Source: Miltoncostaea sp963703045
GTDB taxonomy: Bacteria > Actinomycetota > Thermoleophilia > Miltoncostaeales > Miltoncostaeaceae
Assembly (NCBI GenBank): GCA_963703045.1
Contig: OY969782.1
Coordinates: 1,736,001 to 1,800,000 of the forward strand
Reading direction: 5' to 3'
Length of the DNA: 64,000 nucleotides
Shown here: positions 1 through 9,434 of the stretch, one piece after another
Numbering within the stretch: position 1 is the stretch's first letter
Layout of the letters: each line of letters opens with the position of its first letter
Translations under genes and position numbers: made by a program
The notes under the pieces: model-generated
Seen by the model: only the letters and a program-made list of their open reading frames with translations
What the model was told of the DNA's origin: nothing
Database searches by the model: none

Positions 1-1
1 G

Positions 2-124
2 GCGCTCGTGCTGAAGCTCGTCGTGGCCGGGGCCGTCTACCTGGTCGCCGTGCGGATGCTCGCGCCGGCCGAGCTCGGGGAGGGTCGGCGGTCGGTGGTC
101 GCCCTGATCGGCCGCGGTCGGTAG
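2..124 (+). CDS. C-terminal end of a membrane protein (partial)
   Basis: An open frame enters from the left edge and stops at TAG 122-124. The 40 visible residues begin with a hydrophobic stretch (ALVLKLVVAGAVYLVAVRML), which looks like the last membrane helix, and end in a short polar tail rich in Gly and Arg. The next gene is a nucleotide-sugar SDR, so this could be a polysaccharide flippase or polymerase, but too little is visible to assign a family. The stop codon is part of the TAGGGT box that probably serves the next gene. Confidence 0.55.
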   Translation, partial: ALVLKLVVAGAVYLVAVRMLAPAELGEGRRSVVALIGRGR

Positions 125-127
125 GGT
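122..127 (+). promoter_or_regulatory. Leaderless -10 box of the SDR gene
   Basis: TAGGGT is followed by 7 nt and then GTG 135. This matches the TANNNT-N7-start arrangement of leaderless actinobacterial transcripts and favours GTG 135 over the earlier GTG 126. Confidence 0.45.
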
Positions 128-134
128 GGGCGCC

Positions 135-1077
<943 letters not shown>

Positions 1078-1078
1078 G

Positions 1079-2009
<931 letters not shown>

Positions 2010-2016
2010 GCCGGTC

Positions 2017-2840
2017 CTAGGCGACGCCGGGGGCGCCCCCGTCGTCGTCGTCGTCGTCGGCGTCCGCCCAGGCCTCGCGCGCCCACAGCGGCGGGCCGCC
2101 GAATCGTCTTGGCGAGCAGGATGCCGAGGCCGTAGAGCAGGATCTGGGGCGCCATCAGCAGCAGCATGCTGAAGGGGTCGCCGCCCGGGAGCACCGCGGC
2201 GAGGGCGGCGATCACGACGAGGGCGACCCGCCACTGCGTGATGAAGATGTCGGCGGTGACCACGCCGATGCGGGCCAGCGCCAGCATGGCGACCGGCACC
2301 TCGAAGAGCAGCCCCGAGGCGAACATGAGGGTGGTGACGAAGCCGAAGTACTCGCCCGCGCGCACCTGGGTGAGGAAGGTGTCGCCGCCGAAGTTGAGCA
2401 GGAAGTCGAGCGCCACCGGCAGCACGATGTAGTACCCGAACGCGACGCCCGCCGACGAAGAGCGAGGACGCCCCGGCCACGATCGCGAGCATCCGCCGGC
2501 GGGACTGGTCCTGCACCGCCGGGATGACGAAGGCGTACAGCTGGTAGAGCCAGATCGGCACGGCGACGATGATCGCCGTCCAGAAGCACACCTTCAGCGT
2601 GGTGAAGAAGGGCTCGGTCGGCGACAGCGTGATCAGGCCGCTGTCCTGGAAGCGCCGCGGGAGGGGCTCCTCGAGGAACTCGATGAGCTGCTCGTGGAAG
2701 CCGTAGGCGACCGCGAATGCCACGACCAGGGCGAGCGCCGCGACGATGAGGCGGTTGCGGAGCTCGGCGAGGTGGTCGACGACGCTCAGTTGCTCGTCGC
2801 GCGCCGCCCGTCGCAGGCGCCGCGTGCCCGTCACCGCCAT
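2017..2840 (-). CDS. tatC: Sec-independent translocase subunit TatC (two frameshifts)
   Basis: Polytopic core of the twin-arginine translocase; it recognises Tat signal peptides with TatA. The N-terminus has the family hallmark HLAELRNRLI, followed by hydrophobic helices and the LSPTEPF and FGYY...LPVALDFLLNF regions. Two +1 shifts: near 2449 (GGC to GGGC on the coding strand, in FVGGVAFGYY) and near 2105 (AAG-CGA). The corrected product ends in an acidic tail with six consecutive Asp (GAC repeats at about 2043-2060) and stops at 2017. Alternatively, without the second correction, the C-terminus becomes a run of Arg that reads on past the ABC gene, which is unlikely. Operon: tatA then tatC, 22 nt apart. 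Confidence 0.88.
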
Positions 2841-2862
2841 TCAGTTGACCGCCGGGCCGCCC

Positions 2863-3138
2863 TCAGGCGGCGTCGGAGGACCTCGGCGGGGAGTCGCCCG
2901 GCACGACCACGCCGTCGAGCACGTCGTCGTCGGCGACGACGGGGGTGGTCGTGGTCTGCGACGTCGGCGCGACGGGGCGGGCCGGAGAGGTGCGCGGCGC
3001 GTCGTTCATCACGGCGCCCCTGAACTCGCGGATGCCGCGCCCGACCGAGCGACCCATCTCGGGCAGTCGCTTCGGGCCGAACACGAGCAGCGCGATGACG
3101 AGCACGATCAGGATCTGGATCGGTGAGATGTCTACCAC
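2863..3138 (-). CDS. tatA: Sec-independent translocase subunit TatA
   Basis: Pore-forming subunit of the Tat exporter, 91 aa. One N-terminal membrane helix (IQILIVLVIALLVFGPKRLPE) leads into the conserved FGPKRLPEMG hinge and an amphipathic helix (GRSVGRGIREF), then an unstructured Pro/Thr/Asp tail. GTG start at 3138. It lies directly upstream of tatC and diverges from the chorismate mutase gene. Only one TatA-like gene is seen here, so it probably does the TatA job rather than TatB. Confidence 0.92.
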   Translation of the reverse strand: MVDISPIQILIVLVIALLVFGPKRLPEMGRSVGRGIREFRGAVMNDAPRTSPARPVAPTSQTTTTPVVADDDVLDGVVVPGDSPPRSSDAA

Positions 3139-3226
3139 GGTCTCCGGCTCTCGTCGTCTACGTCCGAGAGAGGTTAGCCCGGCCCGGGCCCGCGAGGCCA
3201 GGCGGCGCGCGCCACGCGCGGCCTGG

Positions 3227-3232
3227 TAGCGT
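3227..3232 (+). promoter_or_regulatory. Leaderless -10 box of the chorismate mutase gene
   Basis: TAGCGT, 7 nt, then ATG 3240. No Shine-Dalgarno lies between them, so the transcript probably starts at the A of ATG. Confidence 0.5.
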
Positions 3233-3239
3233 CCCGCTG

Positions 3240-3521
3240 ATGGCAGATCCCGCCGCCGACGCCGTCGTCCGCCAGATGCGCGACGCGATCATGGACACCG
3301 ATCTCAAGGTGCTGCAGGCCATCAACACGCGCCTCGAGCTGGTCGCCCGGCTGCGCACCTACAAGCGCTCGCAGGGGATGGACTTCGTCGACCAGGCCCG
3401 CGAGGACTGGATGCACCGCTACCTCGCCGCGGCCAACAGGGGGCCGCTGAGCGACGACGGTCTGCACGCGATCTACGGGCACCTGCTCGACCTGACCAAG
3501 GCCGAGACCCGCGACGACTGA
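3240..3521 (+). CDS. Chorismate mutase type II domain protein
   Basis: A 93-aa all-helical protein resembling AroQ-class chorismate mutases, which convert chorismate to prephenate for Phe/Tyr synthesis. The signature is the first helix, VLQAINTRLELVARLRTYKRSQGMDFVDQAREDW: an Arg in the long helix, Lys of YKRSQG, and Asp/Arg near the second helix. It is short for an enzyme but normal for a single AroQ domain. Start ATG 3240 is chosen over upstream in-frame codons because of the TAGCGT box 7 nt before it. It stands alone, convergent with the nuclease gene (8 nt between stops). It could be a chorismate mutase-fold protein of other function. Confidence 0.7.
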   Translation: MADPAADAVVRQMRDAIMDTDLKVLQAINTRLELVARLRTYKRSQGMDFVDQAREDWMHRYLAAANRGPLSDDGLHAIYGHLLDLTKAETRDD

Positions 3522-3529
3522 CGGGGGCG

Positions 3530-4017
3530 TCAGCCCTCGGTCATGAAGTCCTCGGGGCTCACCTGGTCGAGGAACTCCTTGAACTTCTCGACGACCTCGT
3601 CGGTGTCCTCGACCTCGTGCTCGAACTCGATGCCGCTCTCCTCGATGACCTTGTCGGCGGCGAAGATCGGCGCGTTGCTGCGGACGGCGAGCGCCAGCGC
3701 GTCGCTGGGACGGGAGTCGATCTCGATCTCGGACGCCGCCGCGCGGAGGGTGATGAGCGCGTAGAAGGTGTTCTCGCGCAGCTCGGTGACCGTGATCTTC
3801 GCGATCTCGGCGCTCAGCTCGGAGACGACGTCGGTGAGCAGGTCGTGGGTCATCGGCCGGGGGGTCTCGGCGCCCTGCAGCTTCATGAGGATGGCCGCCG
3901 CCTCGGCGTGGCCGATCCAGATCGGCAGGAACTTGTTACCCGCCACGGTCTTGAGGAGCACGATCGGCTGCTTGCCGACCATGTCGAAGCTCACCCCGTA
4001 GATGACCATCTCGTGCA
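3530..4017 (-). CDS. Bifunctional nuclease family protein (BFN, DUF151)
   Basis: About 162 aa, matching the BFN/DUF151 family along its whole length: the N-terminal beta strands (MVIYGVSFD), LPIWIGHAEAAAI, the MTHDLL segment, and the EIDSRPSDALALAVR motif, then an acidic C-terminal helix (UVR-like region absent). Members are small cytoplasmic proteins reported to have RNase/DNase activity; the substrate here is unknown. GTG 4017 (HEMVIYG) and ATG 4008 are both possible; GGAG at about 4030-4035 on the coding strand favours GTG 4017. A TATGAT box lies 46 nt upstream. Confidence 0.85.
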
Positions 4018-4063
4018 CGGTGCACCCCCGTTCTCCGCGCCCGGGACGACACCCCGGGCGCCG

Positions 4064-4069
4064 ATCATA
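4064..4069 (-). promoter_or_regulatory. Candidate -10 box (TATGAT) of the nuclease gene
   Basis: ATCATA on the plus strand reads TATGAT on the coding strand, 46 nt before GTG 4017. No clear -35 box is visible. Confidence 0.35.
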
Positions 4070-4176
4070 GCCGCGCCCCGCCACGGCGGCCTCCACCGCC
4101 GTCGCGACGCGGCGCGGCGGGCCGGGTGCCGTGAACGCCGCACGGGGTGATACCCTGCCGCGACCCGTATGGGCGG

Positions 4177-4251
4177 GGGCGATTAGCTCAGGTCGGTTAG
4201 AGCGCATCTCTGATAAGGATGAGGTCCCTGGTTCGAGTCCAGGATCGCCCA
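4177..4251 (+). tRNA. tRNA-Ile (anticodon GAU)
   Basis: Full cloverleaf: acceptor GGGCGAT (4177-4183) pairs with ATCGCCC (4244-4250), discriminator A 4251. D arm GCTC...GAGC, anticodon stem CATCT/GGATG with loop CTGATAA and anticodon GAT at 4212-4214, T arm CCTGG TTCGAGT CCAGG. CCA is not encoded. A TACCCT box at 4151-4156 is a plausible -10. The usual tRNA-Ala neighbour is not seen. Confidence 0.96.
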
Positions 4252-4298
4252 CTTCGACGGTCGGACGGACCCGTTCGCACCCGGAGGGTGAGACGATC

Positions 4299-4963
4299 GT
4301 GAGCACGGGCCTCGGCGGCGCCCAGGGTCGGAGACACGCCGGATCAGCTGTCTCGTCGTCGACGATCACGCCATCGTCCGCGAGGGACTGCGGCGCGTGC
4401 TCTCGCAGATCGACGACATGGTCGTCGTCGGAGAGGCGTCCTCGGGCGAGGCGGCGCTCGAGCTCGTGGCGCGGCGTCGCCCCGAGGTCGTGCTGATGGA
4501 CGCCCGCATGCCCGGGATGGGCGGCGTCGCGGCCGCCGGCAGGATCGCGCGCGACCACTCGGATGTGCGGGTGGTGATGTTCACCGCCCACTCCGAGCAG
4601 GATCTGCTCTGGGAGGCGCTCGACGCCGGGGCGCAGGGGTTCGTGCTGAAGGACTCCGAGAGCACCGCGCTGGTCGGCGCCGTCAGACAGGTGGTCGCGG
4701 GCGAGCCCTACGTGGACCCGCGCGTCGCGCCCGACTTCCTGCGCCAGCTCGCGCGGCCGCGTCCCGGCAGCGTGCTGAGCGCCCGCGAGCGCGAGATCCT
4801 GCAGATGCTCGCCGACGGACACTCCAACCGCGAGGTCTCCGAGCGGCTGGTCGTGAGCGTCGAGACCGTCAAGACCCATGTGAAGCACATCCTCGCCAAG
4901 CTCGAGGCCGAGCACCGCACGCAGGCGGTGGCGATCGGCATCCGCCAGTCCCTGATCAGCTAG
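4299..4963 (+). CDS. NarL/FixJ-family response regulator (5' frame problem)
   Basis: Two-component transcription regulator. The receiver domain carries the acidic pair VVDDHAIV, phospho-acceptor Asp in VLMDARMPG, the Thr of FTAHS and Lys of FVLKD. The C-terminal LuxR HTH is SAREREILQMLADGHSNREVSERLVVSVETVKTHVKHIL. GTG 4299 has a GGAGG Shine-Dalgarno at 4282-4286 but is in frame 0, while the receiver is in frame 2, which has a stop at 4289 and no start codon before LVVDD. So an unresolved indel lies between about 4300 and 4345. It ends 10 nt before its cognate kinase gene. Target genes unknown. Confidence 0.85.
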
Positions 4964-4973
4964 GGAGGCGGCC

Positions 4974-6650
4974 GTGACCGCCCCCGCAGGCGGCGGCGCG
5001 GAGGCGCTCGCCCGCGTCGTCGCCGTCGTCGGTACGGCGACCGACCTCGATCGCGCCCTGCCCGAGGCCCTCGGTCGCGTGGCCGCGGCGACCGGCGCCG
5101 AGAGGGCGGTGCTGTACCTCGGCGATCCGGCGGTCGGTGGCCTCGAGCCACGGGGCGGCGACACGGGCCCCGGCATCGACCCGGCGACCGTCCCGGGTGT
5201 GTGCGCGGCCCTCGCCGCCGGGCGGCAGGCCGACGGCGGCGGGCCGCTCGCGCACGAGATGACGGCCATCGGGCTCGGCGCGGGGCGCCTGATACCCGCG
5301 CGCATCGGCGGACGCACCGTGGCCGCGCTCGGCCTGGCGCCGGCGATCGTCGATGACGACGCGGGCGAGCGGGCCCTGACGGCGACAGCGCACGTGCTCG
5401 GTCTCGCCATCCGAAATTCGCACCTCGCATCGGGGGTCCGCGACCGGGTCCGCGAGCTCGACCGCCAGGCCGTGCAACTCGCCGCCCTCACCGAGATCGC
5501 CCGCCGCGTGGCGGGTTCGCTCGAGCCCGCCGAGGCGCACCGGGTCGTGGCGGCCGAGGCCCGTGCGCTCGTGCGTGCCGACGGGGCGATCCTGTTCCTG
5601 CGCGACCCCGGTGGACGGCTCGCGGCGGCGGCGGCCGACGGCACCGGCGGCGGGGCGGCGGGTGCGGTGCTCGACGACGCCGCGCTCCGTGCCGCCGACG
5701 GCGCGACGGCGCGCGGCGGCCGCCACGCGGCCGTCGCCGTGCCGGGGGCGGAGGGGGCCGCGGGGCCGGCGGCGGGCGTGATCGTGGTCACCCGCACGAC
5801 GGGCGCCGGCTTCGACGACGACGACGTGGAGCGCCTGCGGGGGCTGGCGGCCCAGGCCGCCGTCGCGCTCGCCAACGCGCGCCTGCTCTCCGACCTGCGC
5901 CGCGAGCAGGAGGAGCGCCGTTCGCTCGCGGCGGCGATCGTGCTGGCCCAGGAGCAGGAGCGACGGCGCATCGCGGAGGACCTGCACGACGGACCCGTCC
6001 AGGAGCTGGTCGGGGTGGGCCTGCTGCTCGACGCCCTCGCCGCCGACCTCGGTCCGGCCGCCCCGGAGGCGGTGCGGGACGTCGGCCGGGCGGCGGCGGC
6101 GGCGCGCGAGTCGGTGCGCGGCCTACGGCGCGCGATCACCGATCTGCACCCGCTGCTGCTGGCGCAGCTCGGGTTCGCCGCAGCCGTGCGATCGCTGCTC
6201 GCGCGCCTCGAATGGGCCGGTGTGCAGGTGGATCTCGACGTGGGGAGCGCGGACGGGCTGCCCGAGACCGAGCGCACCGTCGCGTTCCGCATCGTCCAGG
6301 AGGCGATCGCCAACATCGCCCGGCACGCCGAGGCGACGCGGGTGGTCGTGCGCGCGCACGCCCGCGGGGGGAGCGTGGTCATCGAGATCTCGGACGACGG
6401 GCGGGGCTTCGATCCGTCGGCGCCCCGGGCCGGGCTCGCCGCGGGCCACCTCGGGCTCGCCGCGATCGAGGAGCGCGCGCGACTGGCGGGCGGCCAGTTG
6501 ACGATCCGCTCGGCGCCAGGCGCCGGCACGGTGATCGCGTTGGCGTTGCCGGCCCGGGGGGCCGGCGGCGCTCAGGCGGGGGGCGACAGCCGCGAGAGCG
6601 CGGCCGACAGCGCCTCCTCGTCGGCGAAGCGGAGCTCGACGACGACCTGA
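4974..6650 (+). CDS. NarL-family sensor histidine kinase with GAF-like domains
   Basis: Partner of the preceding response regulator (10-nt gap, GGAGG before GTG 4974). About 558 aa, with no membrane helix. Two GAF-like regions (about residues 10-150 and 175-305) precede a HisKA_3 dimerisation helix with QEQERRRIAEDLHDGPVQ (phospho-His about 338). A GHKL ATPase follows (VQEAIANIARHAEA N-box about 436-452; SDDGRGFD G1; GHLGLAAIEERA G2). It is cytosolic, so the signal is likely intracellular (redox, ligand or partner). The ATPase domain ends around 6560; the last 30 codons (Ser/Thr-rich) run antisense through the 3' end of parB, a 79-bp convergent overlap. Confidence 0.88.
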   Translation: MTAPAGGGAEALARVVAVVGTATDLDRALPEALGRVAAATGAERAVLYLGDPAVGGLEPRGGDTGPGIDPATVPGVCAALAAGRQADGGGPLAHEMTAIGLGAGRLIPARIGGRTVAALGLAPAIVDDDAGERALTATAHVLGLAIRNSHLASGVRDRVRELDRQAVQLAALTEIARRVAGSLEPAEAHRVVAAEARALVRADGAILFLRDPGGRLAAAAADGTGGGAAGAVLDDAALRAADGATARGGRHAAVAVPGAEGAAGPAAGVIVVTRTTGAGFDDDDVERLRGLAAQAAVALANARLLSDLRREQEERRSLAAAIVLAQEQERRRIAEDLHDGPVQELVGVGLLLDALAADLGPAAPEAVRDVGRAAAAARESVRGLRRAITDLHPLLLAQLGFAAAVRSLLARLEWAGVQVDLDVGSADGLPETERTVAFRIVQEAIANIARHAEATRVVVRAHARGGSVVIEISDDGRGFDPSAPRAGLAAGHLGLAAIEERARLAGGQLTIRSAPGAGTVIALALPARGAGGAQAGGDSRESAADSASSSAKRSSTTT

Positions 6651-7456
6651 CCGCCCCGGGCGGTGCGCACGCGCACCGGCGCGTCGAACGCGGTGCCGAA
6701 GGCCTCGAGGGCGGCGTCGCCGACGGCGGTGGGCGCCGGCGCGCCGCGCGGGGAGGGCGCCGGGGCGGCATCCGCACGCGCCAGCTCCTCGGTGCGGCGT
6801 ACCGAGAGCCCCTCGGCCATCACGCGCTCGGCCAGACGGCCGCGGCGCGCCGGGCCGTCGGCCATGAGGATCGCGCGCGCGTGGCCCTCGCTGAGCGCGC
6901 CGCCCGCGACGTGGTCCTGGATGTCCTGCGGCAGCTCCAGCAGGCGGACGAGGTTGGAGATCGCCGGACGGCTGCGACCGAGGCGGGCGGCGAGCTCGCC
7001 ATGGCTCTGGCCGAAGTCCTCGATGAGGCATGCGCACGCCTGGGCCACGTCGATCGGGCTGAGATCCTCGCGCACGACGTTCTCGACGAGGGCGAGCTCG
7101 AGACGCTCGCGCGCGTCGACCTCGCGCACGATGGCGGGCACCCTCTGCAGGCCGGCGAGGCGCGCGGCCCGCCAGCGGCGCTCGCCGGCGATGAGCTGGT
7201 GGCGTCCGGCGGCGTCGGCGGGCGCCACCACGACGGGCTGGAGGATGCCGGTCGCGCGCACCGACGCGGCCAGGGCTTCGAGGGCCTCGGGCGCGAGGGT
7301 GGCGCGCGGCTGATCGGGGTTGGGGTCGATCGCGTCGAGCGCGAGCGACAGCAGCGTGCCGCCGGAGGTCGCGGCCCGGGCGGCCTCGCCGTCGCCGAGC
7401 AGGGCCTCGAGGCCCCGGCCGAGGCCGCGGCGCTCGCGGGCCGGCGTCTCAGCCAC
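6572..7456 (-). CDS. parB: Chromosome-partitioning CTPase ParB
   Basis: Binds parS, loads as a CTP-dependent DNA clamp and spreads to organise the origin. The N-terminal RGLGRGLEALLG is the ParA-contact motif. The CTP-binding region has IDPNPDQPR, LQPVVV and GERRWRAA (about residues 90-97). ENVVRED and the HTH RLGRSRPAISN... follow, then a C-terminal dimerisation domain (VRVRTARGGQVVVELRF). 294 aa, normal length. It overlaps parA by 8 bp, so the two are translationally coupled. The single parS site I could find is 1.4 kb upstream, inside rsmG. Confidence 0.95.
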   Translation of the reverse strand: MAETPARERRGLGRGLEALLGDGEAARAATSGGTLLSLALDAIDPNPDQPRATLAPEALEALAASVRATGILQPVVVAPADAAGRHQLIAGERRWRAARLAGLQRVPAIVREVDARERLELALVENVVREDLSPIDVAQACACLIEDFGQSHGELAARLGRSRPAISNLVRLLELPQDIQDHVAGGALSEGHARAILMADGPARRGRLAERVMAEGLSVRRTEELARADAAPAPSPRGAPAPTAVGDAALEAFGTAFDAPVRVRTARGGQVVVELRFADEEALSAALSRLSPPA

Positions 7457-8201
7457 GGGCCGCGACCTCCTTCGCCGCCTCGAAGTAGGCGTCGGCCCCG
7501 GCGCAGTGGGGGTCGTAGCGGATGACCGGCTCGCCGTACGACGGCGCCTCGGCGAGGCGCACGTTGCGGGGCACGACGGTGCGGAACGCGAGCTGCGGGA
7601 AGTGGCGGCGCACCTCGCCGATGACCTCGCCGCTGACCCGGGTGCGGGAGTCGTGCATCGTCATCAGCATGCCGGTCACGCGCAGCGACGGGTTGAGGCG
7701 CGCCTGCACGCCGGCCACCGTCTCCATCAGGCGTGAGAGGCCCTCGAGGGCGTAGTACTCGCACTGCACCGGCACGATCAGGCGATCGGCCGCCGCCAGG
7801 GCGTTGACGGTGAGCAGGTCGAGCGACGGCGGGCAGTCGAGGAAGATGTACCGGTAGCGCTCGCGCGCCGGCGCCAGGGCCTCGGCGAGCACCCGCTCGC
7901 GATTCGGCCGGTTGGGCAGCTCGACGGCCGCCCCGGCGAGGTCGGGCGACGACGGCACCAGGTCGAGGTTGGGGATCGAGGTCGCGACGACGGCGTCGGC
8001 GACGGGGACCCCGTCGAGCAGGACGTCGGCGATCGTCACGCGGTCCCGGCCCGAGATGCCGAGGCCGCCCGAGGCGTTCGCCTGGGCGTCGACGTCGACC
8101 AGCAGCACCGGGGCGCCGGCCTCGGCGAGGCACGCGGCCAGGTTGACGGCCGTGGTGGTCTTGCCGACGCCGCCCTTCTGGTTGGCGACCGCGTAGATCA
8201 C
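7449..8201 (-). CDS. parA: Chromosome-partitioning ATPase ParA
   Basis: Walker-type ATPase that forms the nucleoid gradient moved by ParB-parS. Deviant Walker A KGGVGKTTTAVNLA (residues 9-22), Walker A' with VDVDAQANAS, Walker B FLDCPPSL. 250 aa. It is of the short chromosomal (Soj) type with no N-terminal HTH. It overlaps rsmG by 4 bp and parB by 8 bp in the rpmH-to-parB operon. Confidence 0.96.
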   Translation of the reverse strand: MIYAVANQKGGVGKTTTAVNLAACLAEAGAPVLLVDVDAQANASGGLGISGRDRVTIADVLLDGVPVADAVVATSIPNLDLVPSSPDLAGAAVELPNRPNRERVLAEALAPARERYRYIFLDCPPSLDLLTVNALAAADRLIVPVQCEYYALEGLSRLMETVAGVQARLNPSLRVTGMLMTMHDSRTRVSGEVIGEVRRHFPQLAFRTVVPRNVRLAEAPSYGEPVIRYDPHCAGADAYFEAAKEVAARG

Positions 8202-8941
8202 CGGGGGTCCCCGAGGGGGCGCTTGGCGGCGCGTCCCGGGCGGCGGGGGAACCGGGTCGGGGTCGGGGCGACCTTCACGAAGGCCTGCAGCCGCCGGCGG
8301 GCGCCGGGGAACGGCGCGACCGCGATCGGCGGGTCGGGGGCGAGGCCCAGCTCCTGCGCGGCCCGCAACCCCGCGGCCTCGACGGCCGGGTCGGCGTCGT
8401 CGCCACGCCAGGCGACGACGGCCCCGCCCATGGCGACCAGCGGCGCGGCCAGCTCGAGGGCGACCGGCAGGGGGCCGAGGGCCCGCATGGTCACGAGCGG
8501 GAAGGACTCCCGTTCCCGGGCGGCGAGGTGCTCGGAGCGGTCGGCCACGACGCGGACATTAGGGATCGTCGCGGACGCGCGGGCCAGCCACGCCGCCTTG
8601 CGCCCCTCGCTCTCGACGAGGGTCACCGACAGCTCCGGGCGCGCGATCGCGAGGGCCAGACCCGGGAAGCCGACGCCGCTGCCGACGTCGACGGCGGCCT
8701 CCGCGGCGGCGACGAGCGGCAGGGTGAGCCCGGCCAGGCTGTCGGCCAGATGACGATCGATGCCCGCCTCGACGCCCTCGACGGCCGTGAGGTTCTGGGG
8801 CTCGAGGGCGATCATGTCGAGCAGGGCCACCAGACGCGCGGCGGCGTGGGCGTCGAGCGTCACGCCGAGGGCGTCCGCCCGGGCGAGCAGGCGGCGAGCA
8901 GGCCCCCCGGTTTCACGTGAAACCGGGGGGGCGTCCGTCAC
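8198..8941 (-). CDS. rsmG: 16S rRNA (guanine-527-N7)-methyltransferase RsmG
   Basis: SAM-dependent methyltransferase modifying G527 of 16S rRNA (streptomycin-sensitivity site). SAM motif VDVGSGVGFPGLALAIARP, preceded by the NLTAV...IDRHLADSL segment typical of GidB/RsmG, and followed by a C-terminal MRALGPLPVALELAAPLV region. About 247 aa. Codons 6-12 (PPVSRETG) are formed by the parS palindrome, which explains the VSRETG peptide. It overlaps jag by 4 bp upstream. Confidence 0.95.
   Translation of the reverse strand: MTDAPPVSRETGGPARRLLARADALGVTLDAHAAARLVALLDMIALEPQNLTAVEGVEAGIDRHLADSLAGLTLPLVAAAEAAVDVGSGVGFPGLALAIARPELSVTLVESEGRKAAWLARASATIPNVRVVADRSEHLAARERESFPLVTMRALGPLPVALELAAPLVAMGGAVVAWRGDDADPAVEAAGLRAAQELGLAPDPPIAVAPFPGARRRLQAFVKVAPTPTRFPRRPGRAAKRPLGDPR
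8903..8930. promoter_or_regulatory. parS centromere site in a 28-bp perfect palindrome
   Basis: The core GGTTTCACGTGAAACC (8909-8924) differs from the parS consensus TGTTTCACGTGAAACA only at its outer bases. Symmetry continues to 8903 and 8930 through six C and six G. It lies in the first codons of rsmG, about 2.5 kb from the likely oriC. I saw no second copy in the window. Confidence 0.93.
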
Positions 8942-9420
8942 TCGGCGGGCTCCACGATGATCCGGCGGCGCGGCTCCTCGCCCTCGCTGCGCGTGACGAC
9001 GTCGGTGCGCTCCTTGAGCGCCATGTGCACGATCCGCCGGTCGTGGGGCGTCATGGCGTCCAGCTCGATCTCCTCGCCGAACTCCACCGCCTCCTGCGCC
9101 GCCTGGGCCGCGAGCTCCTGCAGCGCGGCGGCGCGGCGGCCCCGGTACCCGTCGGCATCGAGGGTGACCCGCCGGCGCGAGCCGGCCTCGGCGCGGCTGG
9201 CCACCTGCGAGAGCAGGTACTGGAGGGCGTCGATCGTCTCGCCGCCACGGCCGATCAGGGCCCCGGCGCCATCGCCGTCGATGCTCACGGAGAGGTCGTT
9301 GCCCTCGTCGCCGGCAGCCACGACGATCGTGGCATCGAGGCCGAACCCCTCCGCGACGGCCTCGAGCGTGCGTGCGACGGCGGTCGCCCCCGGTCCCTCG
9401 GCGCTCACGTCACTCGACAC
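8938..9420 (-). CDS. jag: RNA-binding protein KhpB/Jag (KH and R3H domains)
   Basis: Cytoplasmic RNA-binding protein of the yidC neighbourhood, linked in other Gram-positives to cell elongation and division control. A short N-terminal segment leads to a KH-II domain with GRGGETIDALQYLL (the GxxG loop) and then an R3H domain MTPHDRRIVHMALKE. 160 aa: this is the short form without the long Jag_N linker. GRGG replaces the more usual GKxG. It lies 14 nt downstream of yidC. Confidence 0.92.
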   Translation of the reverse strand: MSSDVSAEGPGATAVARTLEAVAEGFGLDATIVVAAGDEGNDLSVSIDGDGAGALIGRGGETIDALQYLLSQVASRAEAGSRRRVTLDADGYRGRRAAALQELAAQAAQEAVEFGEEIELDAMTPHDRRIVHMALKERTDVVTRSEGEEPRRRIIVEPAE

Positions 9421-9434
9421 CGCTCACCCCCATG

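Noticed and set aside
2041..2062. GTC/GAC microsatellite
   Set aside because: It is the Asp-codon run in the acidic C-terminus of TatC; ordinary coding repeat.
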